Assembly: GCA_026692905.1 (NCBI GenBank)
Contig: JAPLNL010000106.1
Coordinates: 1 to 46,616 of the forward strand
Origin: Planctomycetota bacterium
Lineage (GTDB): Bacteria; Planctomycetota; Planctomycetia; Pirellulales; Pirellulaceae
DNA: 46,616 bases
Reading direction: 5' to 3'
Position 1 is the stretch's first letter, and every line of letters begins with the position of its first letter. The notes below the pieces were generated by a model. That model ran no database searches and was not told the origin of the DNA. It saw only the letters and a program-made list of their open reading frames with translations. Of the stretch, positions 33,401 to 41,668 are shown piece after piece. The position numbers and the translations under genes were made by a program.

Positions 33401-33690
33401 ATTGCACGAATGCTTTGAGACGCAAAGGCATGCCCCGTCATGAAGCGATCCTTCAAGCCAACCGCGATCGACTGCGACCGATTCTCATGACGACCATATC
33501 GTTCGTGGCCGGCCTACTGCCATTGTTGATTGCAAACGGACCGGGTTCGGAAGAACGGCGTTCGATTGCCGTACTGGCATCCGGAGGGCAAACGCTGTCG
33601 CTGTTGCTGACACTGCTGGCAGTCCCGGTCATTTACACCTATCTAGATGACATCGGAAATTGGATTATGCGAAAACCACGTGAGGGATAG
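30478..33690 (+). CDS. RND-family efflux pump inner-membrane protein (HAE1/AcrB-like)
   Basis: A 1070-residue proton-driven pump of the resistance-nodulation-division family. The N-terminus CVKRPVFALMLVMAMVVAGV and the porter segment GIDRFPKTDLPTVSI are typical. Asp400-Asp401 in GVVIDDAIVVLENV match the proton-relay pair of AcrB, and the second half has the usual repeat of the first. The start is a TTG without a strong ribosome site. No membrane-fusion or outer-membrane factor gene is adjacent, so it must use partners encoded elsewhere. The substrate is unknown. Confidence 0.92.
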   Translation: MYWLAEICVKRPVFALMLVMAMVVAGVVAFPSLGIDRFPKTDLPTVSIRTGYPGAASQEVESEISQIVEDAVSTVAGIEELRSISTDGSSMVLLTFSLSRDIDAAVQDVRDVVSSVTNRLPRTIDPPVVQKSDLDSSPVMSIAVSGDRTPGELYLLADRYVKSIIESSPGVGQVSISGAAERAIKVNIDAKRLAAYRLSIVQVRDALVRQNAEVPGGRVDEGLRERSMRTLGRVAESKDFDDLVIDTVGGSSIRLGDLGTVVDGTKEVRTMARLDGKPTVVLSVQRQSGENTVNVIAGVKERLKRSESLLPNDVRVAIIQDQSRYILSALHEIENHLVSGSILACLTVLLFMRSWRSTLIASVAIPASIIATFAFMKAFGFTLNNVTMLALVLMVGVVIDDAIVVLENVFRCIEEQGMDPFQASIDGTKEIGLAVLATTVSLVIVFLPVSFLSSVTGRMLFEFGVTATVAILVSMVISFTLTPMMCSLLLKKPKQNDTAGHSQKTTRQTGFYHWIEVSYMGSLRLALRFRFLTLLLCIGTIAANIPLYSWVRQDYIPTNVDESEFEVSVNAKEGTSILSMNQALQVVEDKLRTVHGVALTLTSVGSRGFGGVNNGSVFVRLQDAAERTFSLERFFVALLQGKPNKAFDGNFSQQQKMAEIRTLLKTVPDIRCSIRNLTSLRQGPNVDIDFCITGPDVKRLAEFSEQIRKKAIELPGIVDVDTTLRLDKPELLVSIDRERAAAMGVSVQEIADTLRIAVGGDERVSRYRDATIDDAYDVELRLVGLDRQDKESISQLYVRANPAAGKMVSAIDTQSASMSNASKLTRIDNIVQFNFGDAPARIDRLDRQRMVSIRANIPTGFALADRVQALRAMAAEIGVPPGFETRVLGRGKELEKTLNEFRWTFLLSFVFMYLVLAAQFEHLAHPFTILFTLPLSVPFGLISLYWGNETLNVYSALGVLVLFGVVKKAAILQVDCTNALRRKGMPRHEAILQANRDRLRPILMTTISFVAGLLPLLIANGPGSEERRSIAVLASGGQTLSLLLTLLAVPVIYTYLDDIGNWIMRKPREG

Positions 33691-33704
33691 CTGTATCGTA
33701 CCGA

Positions 33705-33754
33705 AAGCGAATGAGGGCCTTGAGCCCATTTTCGCAGCATGCTTGGCGTGCTAA
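33705..33754 (+). repeat. dispersed 50-bp repeat, copy 2
   Basis: Plus-strand copy of the repeat at 401-450, about 84% identical by eye, in the 376-base non-coding stretch after the RND gene. Rest of that stretch: short hairpins and no credible gene. Confidence 0.65.
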
Positions 33755-33945
33755 AGCGAGCTGAGGCATGCATTATCACCCGAGGCTTGAGTTAGCCGAA
33801 AGAAACGAAAAAAGTCGAAAAGAGAACTTAGAGGCATACTTCCTAGCATGAATGGCTTTCCTGTTTGTGTGTCATGAGCCGGTTCAACCCGATGGGAGCA
33901 AAGCCATCGCAGCGGCCTTAACTGCGGAGCAGTGGCAATTGAAAG

Positions 33946-34001
33946 CCACGGATGAAATCCGTGGTCAGCGTGATGCGGATATCTGAGAGTCGCAGAGCGA
34001 C
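33946..34001. repeat. two short hairpins in non-coding DNA
   Basis: CCACGGAT-GAA-ATCCGTGG (33946-33964) is a perfect 8-bp stem, and GTCGC-AGA-GCGAC (33989-34001) a 5-bp stem. Both have three-base loops. They lie between the RND gene and the minus-strand fragments at 34067. Confidence 0.55.
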
Positions 34002-34066
34002 GGCATTCGCGACTTGCTCCTGGAGGTTAATACGGTTTTGTTGTGACGATATGCTTAGAATCAAAT

Positions 34067-34351
34067 CTAATTTACTTTCGCGTCAAAAGATCTCGTTCCT
34101 TTTGTCAGAATAACAAGCAGTCCTCCCATAATCAGCAGCGAAAGCTGTGGCTCAGTCAGTACGTTGCCGACATGCAGGGTGTTGAAGGACATGGTACCCG
34201 CACTAGGATTTTGCCATCGCCATGGCAACCTATTCGAAACCATCAATCCGATAATTGCAAAAGCAGCCGTGGCCAAGGCATAGCCAATTCGACTTCGCCC
34301 GCATTTGGAGATCGTACCTAGCAACGAAACAACCAGTAGCGATTTGTCCAT
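34067..34351 (-). CDS. small membrane protein with PEP-CTERM-like tail, possibly a remnant
   Basis: A 94-residue frame with two hydrophobic segments (about 22-40 and 69-83). The end reads TEPQLSLLIMGGLLVILTKG then TRS, which has the E-P, hydrophobic helix and basic end layout of PEP-CTERM sorting tails, though without the initial Pro and with a weak basic cluster. It overlaps the upstream frame by 34 bases. It may be a small real gene, a fragment, or chance. Confidence 0.3.
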   Translation of the reverse strand: MDKSLLVVSLLGTISKCGRSRIGYALATAAFAIIGLMVSNRLPWRWQNPSAGTMSFNTLHVGNVLTEPQLSLLIMGGLLVILTKGTRSFDAKVN

Positions 34352-34986
34352 GCACTACCCAAGTCCTGTCTGTTAAACCAATCTCCTGACTCAATATTGT
34401 ACGTTTTCAGTTGTGTATAACTATCGCCATGGCCGCTGAACCACGGTTGCGGCTGCGGTGAATCAAGGAAAATCGAATGCGTTTTGGAATCTCGTGGAAA
34501 TTTCACGTGCAGCGTTAGGTTCCCATTCAAAATCTCAAGTCCATTGCTAGTCGAGCGAAAGATCCATCGAACCCCTACAAATTCAAGATGACTAGCATGT
34601 TCAATCGATTTTCCAATCTCTTGAACTTCGCCCGAAAGCAAATTGATGAGAAATGGTTTTCCGAGCGACTCGCTCAGCGATTCGATCGTCGAGTTCGCCA
34701 TCGCATCATCTTGAACTTCGTCGGTCTCGTCCCTACTGGGCTCATTCACCAGTTGATGTGCACCGCGTTGAACAAGCGCTCGTGCGTCCGAACTGATCGA
34801 TTCGACAATATCGTTTGGTCCAAGTCCCTGGATCGGGACCACTCGAATTCGTCCTTCTCCAAAATGGACAAGTTGATTCGTGTCTTTAAAAAACGCGTAG
34901 TCGCCGGCAATCCTGCAGCCTAACGAATTTGAGCTTGCCGGCACAGGAACCAGGAACGAATCGACGGTTTCAAGGGTCGCTTCGTG
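34318..34986 (-). pseudogene. 5'-truncated fragment of an unrecognised gene
   Basis: The frame is open from 34986 to a stop at 34318, and its protein-like content starts right at the left edge (LETVDSFLVPVPASS). The only usable start is a GTG at 34944 (208 residues) with no ribosome site before it. The 5' side is a partial copy of the CTAGC hairpin repeat (34981-35024). I read this as the C-terminal part of a gene whose beginning was lost at the repeat. The family is not recognised. Confidence 0.4.
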
Positions 34987-34999
34987 CTAGAGTAGCTAA

Positions 35000-35024
35000 T
35001 TCACTAGCTTGCGCTTCGTGCTAG
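35000..35024. repeat. single copy of the CTAGC hairpin repeat
   Basis: 25 bases that differ at one position from the unit of the array at 20842-21071. A further partial copy (TTCGTGCTAG) is at 34981-34990. It borders the truncated fragment at 34318-34986. Confidence 0.75.
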
Positions 35025-35066
35025 GGAACGTAGAATTCTCACGAATTCTTCTACACTATGCCCGCC

Positions 35067-35088
35067 AAGCGATTGAGGACAATCGCTT
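35067..35088. terminator. hairpin after leuS, related to the nuoF-nuoG repeat
   Basis: AAGCGATTG-AGGA-CAATCGCTT is a perfect 9-bp stem followed by TACACTC. It lies 6 bases past the leuS stop on the transcribed strand and could end its transcript. The stem core GATTG/CAATC and the TACACTC tail match the fourth hairpin before nuoG (5395-5420). Confidence 0.55.
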
Positions 35089-35094
35089 TACACT

Positions 35095-37926
35095 CTACTT
35101 CACTACGAAGTTAACCATTCGCCCTGGCACGACGATCGCCTTGACGATTTGCTTGCCATCGAGCCAATCAGCTAGCCGTTCGTGACCGCGTGCCGCTTGC
35201 TCAAGTTGCTCGGCAGTGCTATCCGCTGGAACCATGAGCTTGGTGCGAAGCTTGCCGTTGATTTGAAATGGCACTTCGATTTCGCTGGCTTTGGTCAACG
35301 ACTCGTCGAATATCGGCCAAGCTTGGTAAGCCAGCGACTCGGTGTTTCCAAGTGCTTGCCACACCTCCTCGGCCATGTGCGGCGCGTAAGGCGACAACAA
35401 TAGAATAAGCGCTTCCATCCCTTTTCGAGGCCGGACGGTCTCTTTGGTAAAGAAGTTAACGAACTCCATCATGCGCGCAATCGCGGTGTTGAAGCTGAGC
35501 GACTCAATGTCGCGCGTGACGGCCATGATCGTGCCGTGGATGACGCGGTTCTGTTCCGACGTCGGCTCGACATCCTGTATCGAATCGACCAAAGCATTCC
35601 CATCAGTGTGGGTATCTATCATCAATCGCCACACGCGATCGAGGAAGTTTCTCACGCCATTGACGCCCGTCGTGCTCCAAGGCTTGGTTGCCTCCAACGG
35701 TCCCATGAACATCTCGTAGAGGCGAAGCGAATCGGCACCGTACTCCGTTACGACAGCGTCGGGGTTCACCACGTTGCCTCGGGCCTTGGACATTTTGTGG
35801 GCTCGGCTATCGATGCGAATCGATGGGTCCGAGACCAAAACGAAATTGTCCCCAGACTTCGTGACATCGCTATCGGCAACCGAAATCGAATTGAGCGTTT
35901 CCTTGGTCTTGGAGTGCACATAACCTGTCTCTCCCTTTTCCGTTTGGGCTGTACTTACCCACTGGCCGCCGGCAGTTTGAAACCCGGTGTACTCTACTTC
36001 ACCTAGGATCATTCCCTGATTAACTAGTTTATGGAAAGGTTCCGCGTGAGACACGTAACCGCGGTCAAACAAGACCTTGTGCCAGAACCTCGCATAGAGC
36101 AAGTGCAAGACGGCATGTTCCGCACCTCCAATATACAAATCCACTGGCATCCAAGCTTTCTCTTTGGCTTGATCGACAATGGCCGACGTGTTCGTTGGAT
36201 CGATGAAACGCAAGTAGTACCAGCAGGAGCCTGCCCACTGGGGCATGGTGTTGGTCTCGCGTCGATAACGCTTGCCATCGATCGTGACATACAACCAACT
36301 ATCGTCCGCTTTCGCAAGCGGTGGCTCTGGGCGACCGTGCGGTTTGTAGTCTTCTAATTGCGGTAGATCAACGGGCAGTTCTCGAGTGTCCACGGCTCGG
36401 ATAATGCCGGTTGGTTTGCTAGCCGCATCCAACTCATGCAAGATCGGAAACGGCTCGCCCCAAAATCGTTGCCGACTGAAGAGCCAATCTCGCAACTTGT
36501 AGTTGATCGCTTGTTTGGCCACGCCACTGGCCGTAAGCTCGTCGATGATTTTGGCTTTGGCAGCTTCGGTTCCCAGCCCGTCGAGGGAACCGCTATTGAT
36601 CGCGAGGCCATCGCCGGTAAAACAAACTCCACCCGCCAAAATGGTTTCTCGATCGGAGTCGTTCTTGGACGGCTCAACAACACATTGAATTGGGAGCTGA
36701 AATGCCTTGGCGAATTCAAAGTCACGATCATCGTGAGCAGGCACAGCCATAATGGCGCCCGTTCCGTATCCGATCAGGACATAATCCGCGATCCAAATCG
36801 GAATCGGTTTGCCGGTGACAGGATTGATTGCAAAGGCACCAGTGAAAACGCCGGTCTTGCGTTTGTCGCCGTCCGTGCGGTCTCGATCGCTCTTGAAGGC
36901 TGCGTTGTCGCAATACTGCTTGACCGCAGCGGATTGCTCTGGAGTGGTTATCGTCTTAACAACAGGATGCTCCGGAGCAATGACCATGTACGTGGCGCCG
37001 TACAAAGTATCTGGACGCGTTGTGTAGATCCGAAGAACATCGGCAGGAATGCTGTCCGGATAAGGCTGACCGCGACGAGTGGACTGCCATTTCGAGAATT
37101 CAGAAGCTGTCACGATTGGGAAGTCGACTTCGGCGCCGGTGCTGCGTCCGATCCAATCCGCTTGCAATTTTTTGATACCTGGAGTCCAGTCCAGACCATC
37201 GAGATCGCTGATGAGCCGATCGCCGTAGGCCGTGATTCGGAGCATCCACTGGCGCAATGGCATGCGTTGAACTGGATGATTGCCCCGTTCGCTTTTGCCA
37301 TCGATCACTTCTTCGTTGGCCAATACTGTCCCAAGACCAGGGCACCAGTTCACGAGCGCTTCGTCTTGGTAGGCCAATCGGTGTTTGTCTCGATAAAGCG
37401 AGACAGCATCCTCTCCCTTGGCCGCGACATCGGCGGGAATTGGAAGTTCCGAGATGGGCCGACCTTTTTGCTGTTCCAAATCAAACCAGGTATCAAACAA
37501 CAGCAAGAAGATCCACTGCGTCCATCGAAAATACTCTCGGTCCGTTGTGGCAAGGCAGCGATCCCAGTCATAGGAAAAGCCGAGCATTTTTAACTGACGC
37601 GTGAAATTGGCGATGTTTTGCTCTGTGCTCACCCGCGGTGGCGTATTCGTCCGAATCGCGTATTCCTCGGCTGGCAAACCGAACGCATCGTATCCCATCG
37701 GATGAAGCACGGATTTGCCACGCATTCGCCAATAGCGAGCCTGAATGTCCGTCGCTGTGTATCCCTCCGGGTGCCCCACGTGCAGGCCGGCACCGCTTGG
37801 ATAGGGAAACATATCGAGAATGTAGACTTTGTCACCTGAAGGCATTTCAGGAGTGCGAAACGTCTTGTTCTTTTCCCAGTGCAATTGCCATTTGGGTTCG
37901 ATGACGGCTGGATTGTATCGTGGCAT
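35095..37926 (-). CDS. leuS: leucyl-tRNA synthetase (LeuRS)
   Basis: Class I synthetase that charges tRNA-Leu, 943 residues. The HIGH-type motif is [17 protein letters not shown] (41-57). The CP1 editing domain shows [14 protein letters not shown] and [16 protein letters not shown]. The second catalytic motif reads KMSKA (711-715, [14 protein letters not shown]), with Ala in place of the final Ser of KMSKS. The anticodon and C-terminal domains are complete, ending GRMVNFVVK. It is about 80 residues longer than the E. coli enzyme, with insertions near 170 and in the 640-700 region. Confidence 0.96.
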   Translation of the reverse strand: MPRYNPAVIEPKWQLHWEKNKTFRTPEMPSGDKVYILDMFPYPSGAGLHVGHPEGYTATDIQARYWRMRGKSVLHPMGYDAFGLPAEEYAIRTNTPPRVSTEQNIANFTRQLKMLGFSYDWDRCLATTDREYFRWTQWIFLLLFDTWFDLEQQKGRPISELPIPADVAAKGEDAVSLYRDKHRLAYQDEALVNWCPGLGTVLANEEVIDGKSERGNHPVQRMPLRQWMLRITAYGDRLISDLDGLDWTPGIKKLQADWIGRSTGAEVDFPIVTASEFSKWQSTRRGQPYPDSIPADVLRIYTTRPDTLYGATYMVIAPEHPVVKTITTPEQSAAVKQYCDNAAFKSDRDRTDGDKRKTGVFTGAFAINPVTGKPIPIWIADYVLIGYGTGAIMAVPAHDDRDFEFAKAFQLPIQCVVEPSKNDSDRETILAGGVCFTGDGLAINSGSLDGLGTEAAKAKIIDELTASGVAKQAINYKLRDWLFSRQRFWGEPFPILHELDAASKPTGIIRAVDTRELPVDLPQLEDYKPHGRPEPPLAKADDSWLYVTIDGKRYRRETNTMPQWAGSCWYYLRFIDPTNTSAIVDQAKEKAWMPVDLYIGGAEHAVLHLLYARFWHKVLFDRGYVSHAEPFHKLVNQGMILGEVEYTGFQTAGGQWVSTAQTEKGETGYVHSKTKETLNSISVADSDVTKSGDNFVLVSDPSIRIDSRAHKMSKARGNVVNPDAVVTEYGADSLRLYEMFMGPLEATKPWSTTGVNGVRNFLDRVWRLMIDTHTDGNALVDSIQDVEPTSEQNRVIHGTIMAVTRDIESLSFNTAIARMMEFVNFFTKETVRPRKGMEALILLLSPYAPHMAEEVWQALGNTESLAYQAWPIFDESLTKASEIEVPFQINGKLRTKLMVPADSTAEQLEQAARGHERLADWLDGKQIVKAIVVPGRMVNFVVK

Positions 37927-38113
37927 CTAGGAATTATTCGCTTGGGGGATCAGAAGTTTCTTGAGGCAAAAGCCTTAGCGGCCCGCAAAACAGACAACCA
38001 AGACCAATGCACGCCAATAGGAGTCAATCCCAATGGCCATTAGGTTCGCAGGCATTTTCATTGAATTTGCTAGGCCTGTCCAGGTGGTCCGATTCGATTT
38101 CGAAAACAAGAAA

Positions 38114-39169
38114 TCAGATTGGCTGGCTTTCAGCAATGCGTAACACACGGCGAATCTCATCGGTCTTGAAACCGAGCGCCTGCGGTCGCTTGACGCCTGG
38201 CAATACAATCACGTCGTAAAGCTCCGTCACCACTCCCTCGACGCGAATCCAATGAACTACATCGCCGCTCTTGAGATCGATGATTTGGACGCCACAACGA
38301 GCTTCGGCATCTCCAGACTTCAAGTTATTGTCTAACTCGAGACCCGAGAAGGTTTTGTTCTCACGCGACTTCGATAGCCCCACGATGGCATAGTCGCCAT
38401 GAAACGAGAGGCCTCGCAAGTATCCTGGACAGAAAGCGACTTTCTCGAATCTGCCTGTTGATCGATCAATGAAGCCAAAATGGCCCGTCCCAGAATTCAG
38501 CAGCCACAGTTTGTCGCGATAGACCCGCGGCGAATGCGGCATCGACAAGCCTGAAGCGATGATCTCGTTCGAATGAATATCGATCACGCAACCTCCATCG
38601 TGCCGTCGATCACGCCAACCGTCCGCCACATCGGATTGACTGACAGCCGTAACGTATCGCGCTCGACCATTTTCCAGTGCCAGCCCATTGAGATGGCAGC
38701 GATCTTCGGCCGCTAGTTTGCTGATGAACGGCGGCTTCCAAAGCGGGACAAAACTATGCGTATCGCTGGGGGTTGCCAAGCACCCGAAGAGCGTATTCAC
38801 AAATACCACTCGGCCGCTTGACTCCACCGCAACATCATGAATGTCCAGGTCGCCTGTGGTGTAGCCCACTTGTGGTACATAAAGACGATCGTAACCGTTT
38901 GCACTCAGCCCAGGATCGATGACGTTCTCAAATCGCCATAGTTGATAGAGCGAGGACATCCACATTGTTTGGCCATCTGCCCAAAGGCCCAAGCATCGAT
39001 TGAACGTCCGCTCAAACACGGACAACCGCCCATCGGGCTGGAGACCGAGCAAAAACAGTTTTCCAGCTTGGTAGGTGGTAAAGGCCAAGCTCAACCTACA
39101 CTCAGCCATCCAGTTCGTGAATTGGCGTGAAGTATTGATTTCAAGAAGAGGGGCGGTCGAGTTTGACAT
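38114..39169 (-). CDS. TIGR03032-like conserved protein, predicted beta-propeller
   Basis: A 351-residue cytosolic-looking protein resembling the TIGR03032 family of unknown function. It has repeated propeller-type strands such as LWADGQTMWMSSLYQLWRFE, DIHDVAVESSGRVVFVNTLF and CPGYLRGLSFHGDYAIVGLS. I chose the ATG at 39169 (protein starting MSNSTAPLLEI); the frame continues 21 codons upstream to another start with unlikely, basic residues. It precedes leuS on the same strand by 187 bases, which hold nothing recognisable. Confidence 0.7.
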   Translation of the reverse strand: MSNSTAPLLEINTSRQFTNWMAECRLSLAFTTYQAGKLFLLGLQPDGRLSVFERTFNRCLGLWADGQTMWMSSLYQLWRFENVIDPGLSANGYDRLYVPQVGYTTGDLDIHDVAVESSGRVVFVNTLFGCLATPSDTHSFVPLWKPPFISKLAAEDRCHLNGLALENGRARYVTAVSQSDVADGWRDRRHDGGCVIDIHSNEIIASGLSMPHSPRVYRDKLWLLNSGTGHFGFIDRSTGRFEKVAFCPGYLRGLSFHGDYAIVGLSKSRENKTFSGLELDNNLKSGDAEARCGVQIIDLKSGDVVHWIRVEGVVTELYDVIVLPGVKRPQALGFKTDEIRRVLRIAESQPI

Positions 39170-39378
39170 CGAAGTGAATATTGGAGGCTTTCTCTTTGCG
39201 CCTATTTGGCGGCACGAATGGCAGGGAGGCACTTGGACTTGTCACAAAGAGACATACCGTGCCATATGAATTATTGTACAGCGAATTGTGGAAGTTCCTA
39301 TCGTAGGGTGCGATCCATGCCCCTAAAAGCCTTCGAAAGCTACTAAGACAATTCGATGCCTGCGTCCTTGTTAGCGGA

Positions 39379-39431
39379 ACGGCGTAAGCCGTCAGGTGGG
39401 AGGGCGAGGCCACCGCTGTAAACATCTTTGC
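39379..39431. repeat. ACGGC-GTAA-GCCGT hairpin and 35-bp dispersed repeat, copy 1
   Basis: A GNRA-loop hairpin (39379-39392) is followed by a 35-base segment (39397-39431) that recurs at 46582-46616 with two differences; the last 26 bases, GAGGCCACCGCTGTAAACAT then CTTTGC, are identical. Non-coding. Confidence 0.75.
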
Positions 39432-39456
39432 AAAGTAAATTTCATTGAAAACCTTA

Positions 39457-39517
39457 GGGAGGGCGAGGCTCCTGCCGAGCCAACGGTGCAAAGGTTCGGC
39501 AGGAGCCTCACCCTCCC
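39457..39517. repeat. 61-bp hairpin repeat, copy 2 (CTCCTGCCGAGC family)
   Basis: Same length and arms as 30152-30212 (GGCGAGGCTCCTGCCGAGC with its mirror), with a different loop. It is immediately followed by a possible gene fragment. Confidence 0.8.
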
Positions 39518-39697
39518 GAGCAATGTGCGGCTGCCGAATCGGAAGTGAAACAGGCTGTTTGCGAGTTACCTGGAAACCCGCAAGTGATCAATCTGGAACC
39601 TGTCTCCTTGAACGATGTCCTGCAGTGCATGCAGCAAGTCGCAAATGCCCGATGGAATACGAGCAGCGTTAATGCCACTCCTTTAATGCCACACTAG
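39518..39697 (+). pseudogene. possible C-terminal gene fragment next to a hairpin repeat
   Basis: Directly after the hairpin, one frame reads as about 59 codons of protein-like sequence (with ELPGNPQVINLEPVSLNDVL) to a TAG at 39695. It has no start codon with a ribosome site and its beginning coincides with the repeat edge. I take it as a possible remnant of a larger gene. The family is not recognised. The call is weak because the stretch is short. Confidence 0.25.
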
Positions 39698-39792
39698 GAG
39701 TACTCGCTTCCAAAACGGTCGCGATTAAAGGTCGGTGTTTAGATGCTCTTCAAATGAACTTTATGCACCCAGGAAACCGAGTTCAAAATGCC

Positions 39793-40007
39793 TTCCGTCC
39801 GGCTCGTCCGGGCGGAGGCTACAATTGACAGCTACTCGAAAAAAACTTCAGTTCAGCACTCCGTTGGCCTTGTGCCAGCGGAAGCACGTTAAGGCGAGCC
39901 TGAGCAAAAACGTTGCTACCGCCCGGATAAACCGGACGGAGTGCCTCGAATGTTCCATTTCGTTTCCGTAGCTGCCAATGATGATACCGCTGGCATAAAG
40001 CCAACGG
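39793..40007. repeat. two interleaved inverted repeats
   Basis: Pair A: 39794-39815 (CCGTCCGGCTCGTCCGGGCG) with 39919-39940, 19 of 22 matching. Pair B: 39861-39881 (CCGTTGGCCTTGTGCCAGCG) with 39987-40007, 19 of 21 matching. The order A-B-A'-B' means the two stems cross, as in a pseudoknot. All mismatches are transitions. This lies in about 980 bases without a convincing gene (39233-40214). Confidence 0.65.
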
Positions 40008-40214
40008 AAACCTTTTTCATTGATATTGAGTTGGCTTGCTGAATTCCCGCACTCAAGCATGAGCCCTCCATGATAAAGATTCGATTCCTATCGCTATGTC
40101 TTTACCGCAAATTGGCAAACCGAATCGAGAAACCGCATTCTAGGGCAGCAACAAGAGCCATCATTCTCGGAACGTCCTTCAATACAAGCTTTTGCTGGTA
40201 GTTCACCAGTTTCC

Positions 40215-41531
40215 TTGATCGGCATATCCGGCAAGGTCGATACTTTTCCCATGCCGCTATCCCATGTTCCGCAACCGTCGTTTTATTTTAATGCGACGCG
40301 ATTGCTAGCGTTTGCTGTTTTCGGATTCCTGAGCTTCGTTGGATGTTCATTGGGGCCGCGTACGCTCATGCACAGCCGCCTCCGCTACAACGACGCGGTC
40401 AAAACAACTTCCGAGGAGCAACTGCTGCTGAATATCATTCGATTGCGATACACCGATACGCCCAGCAGTCTTGCCATTTCTAGTATCGCCGATCAACAAG
40501 AGGTTGTTGCCGGGCTCGGTATTGTTCCCTTCTTTACGTCCGCCGGCGCGGGGGATATCGGAAGCTATCGAGGTTCAATCCTCCCCCAAGCGCAATTGTC
40601 TGGCACAGCGCGCCCAACTCTCAGTTACACGCCACAAGACGACGAAGAATTTACTCGACGACTCTTCTCACCCATCTCTCTCGAAGGAGCAGCTTATCTT
40701 TCCAGAACCACATGGCCCATATCAACCGTGTTTCGTTTGTATCTAGAAAATCTGAATTGGGTTTCCAATGCCGAAACAGCCAGCGGTCCAACACCGCTCT
40801 GCCCGCCAGAATACGAAACGTTTTTGCAGGGCGTTCAAGCGTTGCAGCGACTTCATGACAAAAATTTGATAACGCTGTTTTCGGAAGATCGCGAGAAAGC
40901 GGTTTCGAGCACATTTGCGCTCAGTGAAAACAATGCCAAAAACGCGTTGGAGTCGATTCACAATGATGTCGAACTCAAAGTCTCGGCTGGCGGTGTGACT
41001 CTCATTCGACAGGAGAAGCAGATTGTCATGAGAGTCAATCCGAACGTCGAAAGTGATTCTGACTGGTTCGTCTTTTGCAATGCATTCAAACTCAATCCTT
41101 CGTTCCGAACTTTTGATTTGACCTCAGGAAAACTAGATCCGTTTCTAAAGGATATGCCGGCGACGGGCCTTGAGTCCTTGGACCTAGAAACACGATCGTT
41201 GCTCCAAGTCCTTTTCTTTATCTCTCAAGGAGTCGAGGTGCCTCAGGAGCATTTGGCCAGCGGCGTGGCCCCTCGAACAAACGGTGATGGTGGTGAACCA
41301 TTCGATTGGCAACAAGTTTTGGGGGGGCTGTTTCGAGTGCGATGCGTTCAATCGAAGAAACGGCCGTCTTGCGCGCACATCGCAGTCCAATACAAAGGAT
41401 ATTGGTACTACATTGATGAACGCGATCGTGACTCCAAGTCGACGTTTGCTTTGTTGATCGAAGTTTCGAGACTCGAGCTCGAATCGACGAAGTCGAAAGC
41501 ACCACTCTTGACGCTGCCACTCGGGCGATAG
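40215..41531 (+). CDS. conserved hypothetical lipoprotein
   Basis: A 438-residue protein with a lipoprotein signal (LLAFAVFGFLSFVGC, Cys at about 44), so probably anchored in a membrane outside the cytoplasm. The mature part begins with RLRYNDAVKTTSEEQLLLNI then IRLRYTDTPSSLAISSIADQ. This opening is typical of an unnamed family found in several Gram-negative groups. The ATG at 40251 (residue 13) may be the true start, since it gives a more ordinary signal length. No partner gene is coupled to it. Confidence 0.75.
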   Translation: MIGISGKVDTFPMPLSHVPQPSFYFNATRLLAFAVFGFLSFVGCSLGPRTLMHSRLRYNDAVKTTSEEQLLLNIIRLRYTDTPSSLAISSIADQQEVVAGLGIVPFFTSAGAGDIGSYRGSILPQAQLSGTARPTLSYTPQDDEEFTRRLFSPISLEGAAYLSRTTWPISTVFRLYLENLNWVSNAETASGPTPLCPPEYETFLQGVQALQRLHDKNLITLFSEDREKAVSSTFALSENNAKNALESIHNDVELKVSAGGVTLIRQEKQIVMRVNPNVESDSDWFVFCNAFKLNPSFRTFDLTSGKLDPFLKDMPATGLESLDLETRSLLQVLFFISQGVEVPQEHLASGVAPRTNGDGGEPFDWQQVLGGLFRVRCVQSKKRPSCAHIAVQYKGYWYYIDERDRDSKSTFALLIEVSRLELESTKSKAPLLTLPLGR

Positions 41532-41565
41532 AGCACATCGCCATGAGTCTTGCATAGACACTATC

Positions 41566-41602
41566 CGTTGGGCGCTAGCCCCGGTTTTCTGAATGCCCAA
41601 CG
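41566..41602. terminator. hairpin between convergent genes, with a repeat arm
   Basis: CGTTGGGC (41566-41573) pairs exactly with GCCCAACG (41595-41602). The loop side carries GGGCGCTAGCCCCGGTT (41570-41586), identical to the arm at 29193-29209. It lies between the lipoprotein and the facing decarboxylase gene. Confidence 0.55.
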
Positions 41603-41668
41603 TTCGTTGAGAGCTGCGGCTCACGCCGATCCGCTAACGAAGTGAGTACATGACGAGCCACTCAGGTC

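Noticed and set aside
36436-37593. 385-residue plus-strand frame
   Set aside because: Antisense to leuS, which is full length with all its motifs; long shadow frames are expected here.
37975-38208. 77-residue minus-strand frame after the TIGR03032-like gene
   Set aside because: It overlaps that gene's end in another frame and has no ribosome site or recognisable content.
39735-39971. 78-residue frame
   Set aside because: It runs through the interleaved inverted repeats, and a competing antisense frame (39819-40004) is equally open.
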